In this document: positions 52,490 through 60,463 of the stretch, piece after piece
Layout: every line of letters begins with the position of its first letter
Position numbering within the stretch: position 1 is the stretch's first letter
Source: Acinetobacter sp. HR7
Lineage (GTDB): Bacteria > Pseudomonadota > Gammaproteobacteria > Pseudomonadales > Moraxellaceae
DNA length: 60,463 bases
Assembly: GCF_000773685.1 (NCBI RefSeq)
Contig: NZ_JPQO01000191.1
Span: 1 to 60,463 of the forward strand
Reading direction: 5' to 3'
Notes under the pieces: model-generated
Database searches by the model: none
Seen by the model: only the letters and a program-made list of their open reading frames with translations
Told to the model about the DNA's origin: nothing
Translations under genes and position numbers: made by a program

Positions 52490-53782
52490 TTACCACAAGG
52501 CCAGCTGTGTACTCACACCTGTGGTATCCACACCACCGAGCTCTGCATAATGATGCAGTTGGCCTAATAACTGACGGATTGGCGGCCCAGACTTAGCATG
52601 CGTATCGGTAATCACAATAAATTCAAGTACGCGTGCGCGTTCAGACTGGCGCTGCTTACTGACCCGGTAACGCGGCACATCCTGAGTGAGCAAGGTAACA
52701 CGACCACGTTTCAGATTGGCCTGTAGCAGATCCGTCGCACTGATATTACCATCGGTCGAATAACTGGTCAGGATAAAGCGTGCATTGATGGTTGCCAACA
52801 GGTTTTCGTAAGCTTCCTTGGCATGCTTAGACGAATTGTACGGGCTTGGGCGCTCTTTACGCCATGCACGGTCAATCCCGCTCTTAAAGCCTTTAGTATC
52901 CGGGCTTGGCAGATCCACCTGATCCCATAAAGTTAAAGCATTCAACACATGATAGTTACTGCTATAAGCATGCTGGTTATACGGTGGATCCAGATAAGCT
53001 ACATCAACTTCAAAGCTGCTCATCTGATTAGCCAGATGCTGGGCATCAACACACCACATTTCTGCCGCCGGACCTTTCAGGTTTGGGTTTTCACAGAAAC
53101 GGCTTGGCGTTAACCACAGCAATGATTCAATACGTTCTAAGGCGGTCTGGGTTTTACCGCCCCAGCCATGGTGAAAACTTTTAAATACGCCGGAAGTATT
53201 GCTGACAAAACTGGCAGAGTATAAAAGTGGTGCTAATAAAGCACTCATTTCTACATCATCAATCGCACCCTGCGCCTGCCAGGTCGCAATCTGCTGACGG
53301 ATGGCATCAATACGCATACCATTACGACGTTTAAAGAATAAACGGTCACGGCTTGGGTCATAGACTTCGTCATTTCTTGGACACAGATTATGCGTCACCC
53401 AGCCTTTTACTTCCGGCAGACGGTTTAAGTAATCAATGGCCTTTTGATAGCCGCCAAGCTCTTTAAATGCCGGTGCGTCAGTACAAGATAGAATTGCATG
53501 GTTCAACGCATGGCTATAAGGTTCCCAGTCATTGGCAATCACACGATAGCCATTTTGACGTGCTAAACGCGACACCACACCAGAACCAGCAAAGAAATCG
53601 GCAAAAATCGGCGCACGGCCATCCGTACGGTTTAAGGTTCCCGTGCTCTCAAGTGCTTCTAGAATTAAATGTAGTAAACGGCGCTTGTTCCCGAGGTATG
53701 GAACCAGCTGATGGAACAGATATTCATCTGTGGTACGCGCCGCATGGCGACGTTTGTGATAAACCGTAGACTCTGAATTCAT
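52490..53782 (-). CDS. D12-class DNA adenine-N6 methyltransferase, solitary
   Basis: Predicted S-adenosylmethionine-dependent adenine methylase. The 430 residues show the alpha-class (Dam-like) order: motif X PYLGNKRRLL (about 29-38), motif I FADFFAGSGVVSRLAR (about 60-75), a target-recognition region with many basic residues, and motif IV DPPYNQHAY (about 263-271). It is much longer than Dam (278). Its ATG overlaps the ribD stop by 4 bases, so it is coupled to riboflavin genes. No restriction endonuclease is near. The target sequence cannot be predicted. Confidence 0.88.
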   Translation of the reverse strand: MNSESTVYHKRRHAARTTDEYLFHQLVPYLGNKRRLLHLILEALESTGTLNRTDGRAPIFADFFAGSGVVSRLARQNGYRVIANDWEPYSHALNHAILSCTDAPAFKELGGYQKAIDYLNRLPEVKGWVTHNLCPRNDEVYDPSRDRLFFKRRNGMRIDAIRQQIATWQAQGAIDDVEMSALLAPLLYSASFVSNTSGVFKSFHHGWGGKTQTALERIESLLWLTPSRFCENPNLKGPAAEMWCVDAQHLANQMSSFEVDVAYLDPPYNQHAYSSNYHVLNALTLWDQVDLPSPDTKGFKSGIDRAWRKERPSPYNSSKHAKEAYENLLATINARFILTSYSTDGNISATDLLQANLKRGRVTLLTQDVPRYRVSKQRQSERARVLEFIVITDTHAKSGPPIRQLLGQLHHYAELGGVDTTGVSTQLALW

Positions 53783-54867
53783 AGTGTCTCTTGAGAAGGA
53801 ATTAACCTGAAGCGCACGTCATCACCTATGCGGGTGACATCCTGCAGCTTGAATCGAAGTTGTTCTGCCATTCGGCTAAATTCTGCATTAAACATACTAC
53901 GCGCAGTTCGCCCCAATAAGGTCGGTGCAACATAACTGATGAGTTCATCCACCAGTCCTGCCGATAAAAATGCGGTAGACAAGGTCGCCCCTGCTTCTAC
54001 CAGCACATCATAAATCTGATATTGCTGAACCAGTTGCTGTAATAACTCTTTTAAAGGCTGAATTTCCAGTTGGGTCACACCCAGATCGGCAAGTTCCTGA
54101 CGATAAGGCCCCATGACCATCACGGTTTCTGGCTGTTCCAGAATTTTGGCATTCAGTGACAAACGTCCTTGGCGATCCAGTATCACCCGTTTGGGTTGAA
54201 CCACAGTATTGATGTCATCTACACCATTCAGGCTACGCACATTGAGCTGACAGTCATCCGCCAATATCGTATCGATCCCGCTAATCACCGCACCAGAAAT
54301 CGCCCGCCAGTGCTGTACATCCTGACGTGCTTCAGGCCCAGTAATCCATTTCGACTCACCGGATGCCATGGCAGTACGACCATCCAGACTTGATGCAATT
54401 TTCAGCCGAACATAAGGCATACCAGTCGCCATCGCTTTTAGAAAGCCATAATTCAATGGATGAGCTTCATCTTCACAGATACCGACTTCAACTTCGATGC
54501 CAGCATCTTTCAGGATCTGTATACCCTTGCCAGCGACCAATGGATTTGGATCAGGACAGGCGACTATCACTTTAGCCACCCCTGCTTCAACCAAACCTTT
54601 GGCACAAGGGGGTGTACGGCCATAATGCGCGCATGGTTCCAGGGTCACATAAGCGGTCGCCCCACGTGCCTGTTTACCCGCCTGACGCATGGCAAAAACT
54701 TCCGCATGCGGCTGACCCGCTTTGGGGTGAAAACCTTCACCCACGACTACGCCATCTTTGACAATGACACAGCCGACATTCGGATTCGGTTTAGTGGAAT
54801 ACTGTCCCTGACGTGCCAGTTCGATGGCACGGCGCATCCAGACTTGATCTTGATTGAGTTCAGACAT
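53779..54867 (-). CDS. ribD: Bifunctional riboflavin deaminase/reductase RibD
   Basis: Second and third steps of riboflavin synthesis. The 362-residue protein has the N-terminal cytidine-deaminase-like domain with zinc ligands HAEVFAMRQAG and PCAHYGRTPPC, and the C-terminal RibD reductase domain (about 150-360: RLKIASSLDGRTA, GIDTILADDCQLNVR, EAGATLSTAFL). Two bases separate it from nrdR, and it overlaps the methylase by four. Confidence 0.96.
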   Translation of the reverse strand: MSELNQDQVWMRRAIELARQGQYSTKPNPNVGCVIVKDGVVVGEGFHPKAGQPHAEVFAMRQAGKQARGATAYVTLEPCAHYGRTPPCAKGLVEAGVAKVIVACPDPNPLVAGKGIQILKDAGIEVEVGICEDEAHPLNYGFLKAMATGMPYVRLKIASSLDGRTAMASGESKWITGPEARQDVQHWRAISGAVISGIDTILADDCQLNVRSLNGVDDINTVVQPKRVILDRQGRLSLNAKILEQPETVMVMGPYRQELADLGVTQLEIQPLKELLQQLVQQYQIYDVLVEAGATLSTAFLSAGLVDELISYVAPTLLGRTARSMFNAEFSRMAEQLRFKLQDVTRIGDDVRFRLIPSQETL

Positions 54868-54869
54868 GC

Positions 54870-55337
54870 TTATTCTTGAAATTCGCCACGTTGCTGCATC
54901 TGTTCAATCTGACGACGAAAAGCCTCGACATCCTGAAAATCCTGATAGACCGAAGCAAAACGGACATAAGCGACATGATCAAGTGCAAATAGAGATTGCA
55001 TGACAATTTCACCAATGGTACGTGATTTCACATCACGCTCACCCAGACGGCGAATCTGCAACTGGATATCACTCAGCACCGTTTCAATCTGTTCCTGCGT
55101 CACAGGACGTTTCTGCAAGGCATGCATCAGGGAACGGCGTAATTTGGCTTCATCAAAGGGTTCATTCTTGCCATCAGATTTGATGACACGCGGCATCACC
55201 ACTTCATAACTTTCAAAGGTGGTAAAGCGTTCATTACAACTGACGCATTCACGACGGCGGCGAATCTGGCAACCTTCAGCGGCCAGGCGTGAATCGATCA
55301 CTTTACTGTCTGGTGTATTGCAAAATGGGCAATGCAT
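54870..55337 (-). CDS. nrdR: Transcriptional repressor NrdR
   Basis: Represses ribonucleotide reductase operons in response to ATP/dATP. The 155-residue protein has the zinc ribbon [17 protein letters not shown]...[17 protein letters not shown] and the ATP-cone domain (about 49-139). nrdR-ribD is the E. coli order. It probably heads the operon with ribD, the methylase and ribE. Confidence 0.95.
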   Translation of the reverse strand: MHCPFCNTPDSKVIDSRLAAEGCQIRRRRECVSCNERFTTFESYEVVMPRVIKSDGKNEPFDEAKLRRSLMHALQKRPVTQEQIETVLSDIQLQIRRLGERDVKSRTIGEIVMQSLFALDHVAYVRFASVYQDFQDVEAFRRQIEQMQQRGEFQE

Positions 55338-55419
55338 AGCGGTTTAATTGAACAAATCCTGATGATTTCCGAGTGTAGCAAAAAATGTGAACTTTGTAGA
55401 GTTTTACGCAATATATAGA

Positions 55420-55447
55420 AAAAAAACAGCCCTGACGGGCTGTTTTG
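55420..55447 (-). terminator. Terminator of amtB
   Basis: Stem CAGCCC (55427-55432) with GGGCTG (55437-55442), loop TGAC, with an A-run on the plus strand that becomes a T-run on the minus strand, 30 bases beyond the amtB stop. Confidence 0.92.
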
Positions 55448-55476
55448 CACTATATATTGATTATTGTTGTAGCAGA

Positions 55477-56877
55477 TTATTCTACGCGTTCGCCGTGTTG
55501 GCTCAGGTCCAGACCCATGCGTTCATCGTCAGAAGAAACACGGATACCGATGATTACGTCGATCACTTTCAGGATTACGAAAGTCAATACTGCAGAGTAA
55601 GCGATGGTTGCCAGTACACCTTCTACTTGTACCCAAAGTTGATGCATCAGGTCAGTTGGAGCTGAGTCACCCATGATGAATTCACTTGCGAAGAAGGCAG
55701 TCAGGATCGCACCTACGATACCACCAACACCGTGCAGACCAAATGCATCCAGCGAATCGTCGGCTTTCAGCGCACGTTTCAGCGCAGTAATACCCCAGAA
55801 ACATACCACACCACCGATCAGCCCCATTGCCAGCGCACCACCGACAGTCACGAAACCAGCAGCTGGAGTAATCACGACCAGACCTGCAACTGCACCAGAA
55901 GCGCCACCTAATACAGATGCCTTACCACGTGCAATTTTTTCAGTAATTAACCAAGAGATTGCTGCTGCAGCTGCTGCCACTTGAGTTACAACCAGTGCAT
56001 AACCTGCAGAACCATTCGCACCCAGCGCAGAACCACCGTTGAAGCCGAACCAACCTACCCACAGTAAGCTTGCACCGACGACTGTTAAAGTCAGGTTGTG
56101 AGGAGCCATAGATTCACGGCCAAGACCCATACGAGAACCAAGCATGTAAGCAGCAACCAGACCAGCCACACCTGAGTTGATGTGAACCACTGTACCACCA
56201 GCGAAGTCAAGCGCACCGTCGTTGCCTAACCAGCCGCCGCCCCATACCCAGTGTGTAATTGGCGCATACACCAGAATTACCCAAAGTGTAATGAATGCGA
56301 CAAAGGCACCGAATTTCATACGTTCCGCAATTGAACCGCTAATGATGGCCACGGTAATAATCGCAAAAGTCATTTGGAAGATGACGAACAGGATTTCAGG
56401 AATCGTGCCGGATAGCGCTTCAGTAGTAATACCGGATAGCATGAATTTATCCAGGCCACCAATAAAGGCACTACCTTCACCAAACGCTAATGTATAACCG
56501 ATCACCACCCAGGCAATACTCACCACTGCTGCTGCCACAAAGCTATGCGCCATGGTGCCCAATACGTTTTTCTTACGTACCATACCGCCATAGAACAGCG
56601 CTAAACCAGGAATGGTCATCAGTAAAACAAGTGCGGTAGACGTTAAAATCCAGGCTGTATCACCTGTATCTAAAGTAGGTTCTTCTTCTGCAGCAGGAGC
56701 CTCAGCTGGTGCTGGTTCTACTGTCTCTGCAGCAGTAGCAATATCTGTAGTTTCAGCTGCTTCGACAACAGCAACTTCTTCAGTAGGAGCGGCTGCTGAT
56801 GCGGCTTCTTCAGCCCAGGCAACAGAACCGCCTAAAAGTGCGCTGGACAGACCCAACGCGAGTAATATTTTTTTCAT
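55477..56877 (-). CDS. amtB: Ammonium transporter AmtB
   Basis: Trimeric ammonia/ammonium channel of the inner membrane. The 466-residue protein has a signal peptide (MKKILLALGLSSALLGGSVAWA), an unusually long Ala/Glu/Pro-rich acidic stretch (about 23-68), then eleven helices with ALFYGGMVRKKNVL, the pore histidines (GGTVVHINSG; AFGLHGVGGIVG) and phenylalanine gate residues. It follows glnK, and also has its own sigma-54-type promoter candidate just upstream. Confidence 0.95.
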   Translation of the reverse strand: MKKILLALGLSSALLGGSVAWAEEAASAAAPTEEVAVVEAAETTDIATAAETVEPAPAEAPAAEEEPTLDTGDTAWILTSTALVLLMTIPGLALFYGGMVRKKNVLGTMAHSFVAAAVVSIAWVVIGYTLAFGEGSAFIGGLDKFMLSGITTEALSGTIPEILFVIFQMTFAIITVAIISGSIAERMKFGAFVAFITLWVILVYAPITHWVWGGGWLGNDGALDFAGGTVVHINSGVAGLVAAYMLGSRMGLGRESMAPHNLTLTVVGASLLWVGWFGFNGGSALGANGSAGYALVVTQVAAAAAAISWLITEKIARGKASVLGGASGAVAGLVVITPAAGFVTVGGALAMGLIGGVVCFWGITALKRALKADDSLDAFGLHGVGGIVGAILTAFFASEFIMGDSAPTDLMHQLWVQVEGVLATIAYSAVLTFVILKVIDVIIGIRVSSDDERMGLDLSQHGERVE

Positions 56878-56918
56878 TCGTATCCCCCAACCAAGTTTTT
56901 GTGAGTTATTCAGAACTC

Positions 56919-56935
56919 AGCAAACTTCGTGCCAA
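56919..56935 (-). promoter_or_regulatory. Sigma-54-type promoter candidate for amtB
   Basis: On the minus strand TTGGCACGAAGTTTGCT matches the -24/-12 consensus TTGGCAC-N5-TTGCW exactly, with the invariant GG and GC elements at the right spacing. It lies about 43 bases before the amtB ATG, directly after the glnK stop. Nitrogen control of amtB through RpoN/NtrC is established in other Proteobacteria. Confidence 0.8.
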
Positions 56936-56936
56936 A

Positions 56937-57311
<375 letters not shown>

Positions 57312-57314
57312 TTA

Positions 57315-57333
57315 TGTTCAAATTTCATGCCAA
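57315..57333 (-). promoter_or_regulatory. Weak sigma-54-type promoter candidate for glnK
   Basis: On the minus strand TTGGCATGAAATTTGAAC resembles the -24/-12 consensus with correct spacing, but the -12 GC is GA. It lies about 42 bases before the glnK start. Its similarity to the better sites for amtB and the porin is suggestive; on its own it would be weak. Confidence 0.4.
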
Positions 57334-57551
57334 GATTTCTAAGGTCGGGGGAAATTAGAAAGCTCGACATGCGGTTTCCCTATTTTTTATTCTATACTTT
57401 TAAAGCTTTTGAATCTTCAAAATTTAGTCATTTTTATGTGGTCTTTTATGATAATCACTATCGATTAATCCCATATTTTGTCTGAAAAGCTATAGTCTTG
57501 AGTCCCGCAGTGTTAAACTGTCGGCACATTTCCATTGCTATGGACCACACA

Positions 57552-57779
57552 ATGATTGAAACTTTATTACAAGCGATCTTGCAGCAAATCGAACAACCAA
57601 AAAAAGATCTGGAACATAATCTTCGTGCCCTGCTGAATGAAGCAGTCAGCAAAATAGATCTGGTATCTCGGGAAGAAATTGAACGTCAACGTACTGCCCT
57701 GAATCAGGCCAATCAGCGTTTAAATGAGCTGTTAAAACAGGTTGAAGCGCTTGAAGAGAAAATATTGAACAAAAAATAA
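57552..57779 (+). CDS. ubiK: Ubiquinone biosynthesis accessory factor UbiK
   Basis: Small coiled-coil protein (BMFP/YqiC family) that assists the ubiquinone synthesis complex with UbiJ. The 75-residue protein has IETLLQAILQQIEQPKKDLEHNLRALLNEAVSKIDLVSREEIERQ and a C-terminal coiled coil (NQRLNELLKQVEALEEKI). ATG at 57552 has a GGA upstream; an in-frame ATG at 57540 is also possible. It is upstream of comM, a pairing seen in other Gammaproteobacteria. Confidence 0.9.
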   Translation: MIETLLQAILQQIEQPKKDLEHNLRALLNEAVSKIDLVSREEIERQRTALNQANQRLNELLKQVEALEEKILNKK

Positions 57780-57843
57780 GCACCAGCAGAGTGCAGAAAA
57801 GACAAATAACGAACAATAATAATGCACCAAAACGGAACAGTAA

Positions 57844-59331
57844 ATGTCTTTCGCCAAAATTCATACCCGGGGTCTGCTTGGACTGCATGCCCCGCTGATT
57901 GAAGTTGAAGTCCATGTCAGTCAGGGCATGCCCTCTTTAACCATTGTCGGTCTGCCAGAAGCAGCGGTTCGGGAAAGTAAAGATCGAGTTCGCTCAGCGA
58001 TTTTAAATAGTGGCTACCAGTTTCCAACCAAACGCCTGACTATCAATCTAGCGCCAGCCGATCTTCCTAAAGATGGATCCCGTCTGGACCTGCCAATTGC
58101 ACTCGGCATATTGCTCGCCTCAGGACAGCTTCCAGAAAACTGTACCGATGGCATGGAATTTATTGGTGAGCTGGCCTTAGATGGTCAGCTTCGCCCAATC
58201 AGTGGCACCTTAAGCATTGCGATTACCTGTCAGCAGGTACAGCATGAATTGATCTTACCGAAGGAAAATGCGCAGGAAGCCTGCCAGTTACCAGATTTTA
58301 AGGTCTTTGCCGCCAGTCATTTAAAAGAAGTCTGTGATCATCTAGCTCAAACAGTTTCATTGCCACAGATTCATGCACAGCCTCAAACAGATCAACAGAA
58401 ATATCCTTTAGATTTAGCGGATGTAAAGGGCCAACTCCGTCCAAGGCGCGCCTTAGAAATTGCTGCCGCGGGTGGACACTCTTTACTGTTTAGAGGACCT
58501 CCGGGTACAGGTAAAACCTTGTTGGCTTCACGTCTGCCAAGTATCTTACCGCCATTAAATACGCAAGAGAATTTGGAAGTTGCCAGCATCTATTCAATTG
58601 CTAATTGCAATCATCCATTTGGGCAGCGCCCCTTCCGTGCACCACACCATACGGCATCAGCAGTGGCTCTGGTTGGTGGAGGATCCCATCCTAAACCGGG
58701 TGAAATTACTTTGGCACATTTAGGGGTGCTTTTCCTCGATGAACTGCCTGAATTTGACCGAAAAGTACTAGAGGTCTTACGCCAACCACTCGAATCTAAA
58801 GAAATTGTGATTTCTCGTGCTTCACGGCAAATTACTTTCCCAGCCAATTTTCAGTTAATTGCAGCGATGAACCCCTGCCCTTGTGGCTATGCCTTTAATC
58901 AGGATATCCGCTGTCAATGCTCTCCAGAAATGATTAAACGTTATCAAAATCGAATTTCTGGCCCTTTATTAGATCGCATAGACTTGCATATTGATGTACC
59001 GCCTCTTCAGGCATATGAACTGCAGAATACCCAACCTGTTGAAGATTCGGCTACAGTTAGAAAACGTGTCATTGCCGCATATGAACTGCAAATGCAAAGA
59101 CAGAATAATTTGAATATGAGCCTAAATCCTAAGCAATTAGAACAGTTTGCACCACTTAACGCACAAGCCAGCAAGATGTTTGAACTTGCCCAACAAAAGC
59201 TCAATCTCTCAGCACGTGCCTATCATCGGGTATTACGTGTGGCACGGACGATTGCCGATCTGGCAGCAAGTGAAGAAATTCAGACTCAGCATTTATCTGA
59301 AGCACTCTCTTACCGAGGACAACAAAGCTAA
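57844..59331 (+). CDS. comM: Competence-associated helicase ComM (YifB family)
   Basis: AAA+ helicase that promotes branch migration of incoming DNA during natural transformation. The 495-residue protein has the N-terminal Lon-like fold (MSFAKIHTRGLLGLHAPLIEVEVHVSQGMPSLTIVGLPE), a Mg-chelatase ATPase domain with Walker A GPPGTGKT near 219, Walker B LGVLFLDELPEF, and the Cys motif CPCGYAFNQDIRCQC. It fits the pilus and competence genes elsewhere in the window. Confidence 0.95.
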   Translation: MSFAKIHTRGLLGLHAPLIEVEVHVSQGMPSLTIVGLPEAAVRESKDRVRSAILNSGYQFPTKRLTINLAPADLPKDGSRLDLPIALGILLASGQLPENCTDGMEFIGELALDGQLRPISGTLSIAITCQQVQHELILPKENAQEACQLPDFKVFAASHLKEVCDHLAQTVSLPQIHAQPQTDQQKYPLDLADVKGQLRPRRALEIAAAGGHSLLFRGPPGTGKTLLASRLPSILPPLNTQENLEVASIYSIANCNHPFGQRPFRAPHHTASAVALVGGGSHPKPGEITLAHLGVLFLDELPEFDRKVLEVLRQPLESKEIVISRASRQITFPANFQLIAAMNPCPCGYAFNQDIRCQCSPEMIKRYQNRISGPLLDRIDLHIDVPPLQAYELQNTQPVEDSATVRKRVIAAYELQMQRQNNLNMSLNPKQLEQFAPLNAQASKMFELAQQKLNLSARAYHRVLRVARTIADLAASEEIQTQHLSEALSYRGQQS

Positions 59332-59339
59332 ATCTATAA

Positions 59340-59370
59340 AATAAAAAAGGCGACATACGTCGCCTTTTTC
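59340..59370. terminator. Bidirectional terminator between comM and the porin gene
   Basis: Stem GGCGAC (59349-59354) with GTCGCC (59359-59364) around ATAC, bordered by A6 and T5, between convergent genes. Confidence 0.93.
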
Positions 59371-59383
59371 TACTTTGTTAAAA

Positions 59384-60115
59384 TTAGAAGTTATATGTTA
59401 AACCAAGTACAACTTTATTTTTTTGCTTAACATCATTACGATCATAACCACCAAAAATATAATTCACATTTGCAGTTACGCCTGTGTCAGCTAATGGTTT
59501 ACTTAAGCCAATGTCAAAATGACGGAAACCAAAACTTTCAGTTGAATCTGGAATAAAATCTCCACTTTCTTCATAAATATACAAACCAAGCGCCGTATCT
59601 AAACTGAAGTCATTTGGCAGTGCATAGCTATATGTCCCTTTGATATAAGTATCACCAGCATTACCCCAAGCTGTATCTTCTAATAAGGTTTGTGCTGTTA
59701 CTCCAAAATCTTTATAAGATAAACCTAGCATGGTTTCAAAACCATTTGCATCCTTTGTACCAATGTCATAGTAATAATAGTAGGTAAAGCCAACGGTATA
59801 ACCTAGATCATCATTGATTGAGCCGTTATAACCTGCATAAAAGTCATTTTCAAACTCAGAGCCATTATCTGAACCATAATCTAATGTTGACCCCCACCAA
59901 CCAGCATAGAAACCAGAAGCATGGTTATAGTCTAAACCACCATTAAGTGTTGCTCCTTTATTTTCAGGTGCACTCGTAATACCACGTAAGTTATAACTAG
60001 ATAACACACCAATATTGCCTGAGAAACTATGCTCTGAAGTCGCTTCTTCTGCGAATGTCAAAGTAGATGCTGATGCGACTGCTGCTACAGCTAAAGCTTT
60101 TAAAGTGAATTTCAT
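59384..60115 (-). CDS. TorF-family putative porin
   Basis: Predicted outer-membrane beta-barrel of the Gcw_chp/TorF family. The 243-residue protein has a signal peptide (MKFTLKALAVAAVASASTLTFA), then alternating aromatic strands (GNIGVLSSYNLRGIT, GFYAGWWGSTLDYG, YTVGFTYYYYYDIG) and ends in the barrel signature LGLTYNF. The opening YNLRGIT segment is characteristic of the family. The ATG at 60115 has a GGGGGA tract upstream; the frame reaches 60220, but that part overlaps a promoter-like site. The substrate is unknown; its promoter suggests nitrogen control. Confidence 0.88.
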   Translation of the reverse strand: MKFTLKALAVAAVASASTLTFAEEATSEHSFSGNIGVLSSYNLRGITSAPENKGATLNGGLDYNHASGFYAGWWGSTLDYGSDNGSEFENDFYAGYNGSINDDLGYTVGFTYYYYYDIGTKDANGFETMLGLSYKDFGVTAQTLLEDTAWGNAGDTYIKGTYSYALPNDFSLDTALGLYIYEESGDFIPDSTESFGFRHFDIGLSKPLADTGVTANVNYIFGGYDRNDVKQKNKVVLGLTYNF

Positions 60116-60177
60116 TATTCGATTCCCCCAACCGTCCGCAGACGTTTTTAGTTGTGTTTTAAACTCATGGGAAACTT

Positions 60178-60194
60178 TGCAATTGCTATGCCAA
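60178..60194 (-). promoter_or_regulatory. Sigma-54-type promoter candidate for the porin
   Basis: On the minus strand TTGGCATAGCAATTGCA matches TTGGCAC-N5-TTGCA with one change (C to T at the end of the -24 element); the GG and GC are intact and correctly spaced. The predicted leader is about 50 bases and ends in a GGTTGGGGGA tract also found before amtB. Confidence 0.7.
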
Positions 60195-60463
60195 TTTAAG
60201 AAAAAAAAGAATTCAACCAAATTTAGAAATCACTTACATTATTTTAACAAATTGTTTTTTATTATTTATTTTAATAAAGTACAGCTATAAAAATTACTAT
60301 ATGTGATAGAAATATCCAAAAAAGTGAAAAATAAAATATCGATGTGCTCTATAAAGGCTTATACATATTCATTTACAAGTTGCTACTTTTTAAGGCTATT
60401 TTTTATGCAATTTAATTTTTATGCATAAAAAAGGTGCACAATATTTATCCCTTTAGCCGTAAA
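60195..60463. other. AT-rich region upstream of the porin, with an NtrC-like site
   Basis: No open frame or RNA gene is seen here. At 60422-60438 the 17-mer TGCATAAAAAAGGTGCA matches the NtrC dyad TGCACC-N5-GGTGCA at 10 of 12 positions. It lies about 240 bases upstream of the porin promoter candidate, within enhancer range, but at the window edge, so it could equally serve a gene to the right. Confidence 0.4.

Noticed and set aside
51982..52596. 204-codon plus-strand frame across ribE and the methylase
   Set aside because: Antisense to two well-supported genes; no recognisable domain.
57527..57545. Possible plus-strand sigma-54 site (CGGCACATTTCCATTGCT) upstream of ubiK
   Set aside because: Spacing between the -24-like and -12-like parts is 7 bases instead of 5, and the first element lacks the usual T.

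Overview
The window is chromosomal core DNA of a gammaproteobacterium, most likely an Acinetobacter. Support for the genus comes from moderate AT richness, the pilB-pilC-pilD-coaE cluster, a GacA-type regulator beside pilS-pilR, and several proteins resembling Acinetobacter families (a coiled-coil protein after holC, a DUF6587-like Cys-rich protein after feoB, a TorF-type porin). This assignment rests on recognition of the sequences, with no database search, and I would not name a species. I see no insertion sequence, prophage, integron, CRISPR array or toxin-antitoxin pair.

Layout. Positions 83-7389 (minus strand) read tpiA, secG, tRNA-Leu(GAG), four initiator tRNAs, rimP, nusA, infB, rbfA: the E. 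coli secG-leuU and metY-rimP-nusA-infB-rbfA order, with metY expanded to four copies. Positions 7673-12122 (plus) carry type IV pilus assembly and coaE. Positions 12147-18192 hold a DMT exporter, rlmB, ppnP, recN, yqgE-ruvX and an AlkB-like dioxygenase. Positions 18344-28630 hold an ABC exporter, a TolC-type channel, a lipoprotein of unknown role, a TPP riboswitch with thiC, an ADP-ribose-type NUDIX hydrolase, cpdA, dksA, gluQ and a small zinc-ribbon protein. Positions 28619-33808 (minus) hold ftsW, murD and the feoA-feoB-Cys-rich ferrous iron operon under a candidate Fur box. Positions 33928-38384 (plus) hold xerD, dsbC, hom and thrC. Positions 38444-43405 hold a PBP7-type endopeptidase, the GacA-like regulator and pilS-pilR. 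Positions 43411-48451 (minus) hold ctpA, gpmI, lptG and lptF. Positions 48615-51098 (plus) hold pepA, holC and the coiled-coil protein. Positions 51153-55337 (minus) hold a DedA protein and nrdR-ribD-DNA adenine methylase-ribE. Positions 55477-60115 hold amtB, glnK, ubiK, comM and the TorF-type porin.

How the genes work together. The pilus genes (pilB, pilC, pilD, pilS, pilR) and comM belong to twitching motility and natural transformation. The rimP-nusA-infB-rbfA operon and initiator tRNAs supply translation initiation and ribosome maturation. At the right end, amtB and the porin gene both have close matches to the sigma-54 promoter consensus and a shared untranslated leader, and glnK has a weaker match. 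I infer that the porin may belong to the nitrogen-starvation response.

The best leads are: the sigma-54 sites linking the porin to glnK-amtB; a 10-bp alternative pairing in the thiC riboswitch; a dispersed-repeat hairpin that buries the purine-rich tract upstream of gluQ; a solitary D12-class adenine methylase translationally coupled to ribD; and the four-copy initiator tRNA array. I did not find a self-contained new defence or mobile system. Other gaps under 300 bases (for example 7390-7672, 21602-21893, 26659-26869) showed me nothing beyond plausible promoter space.
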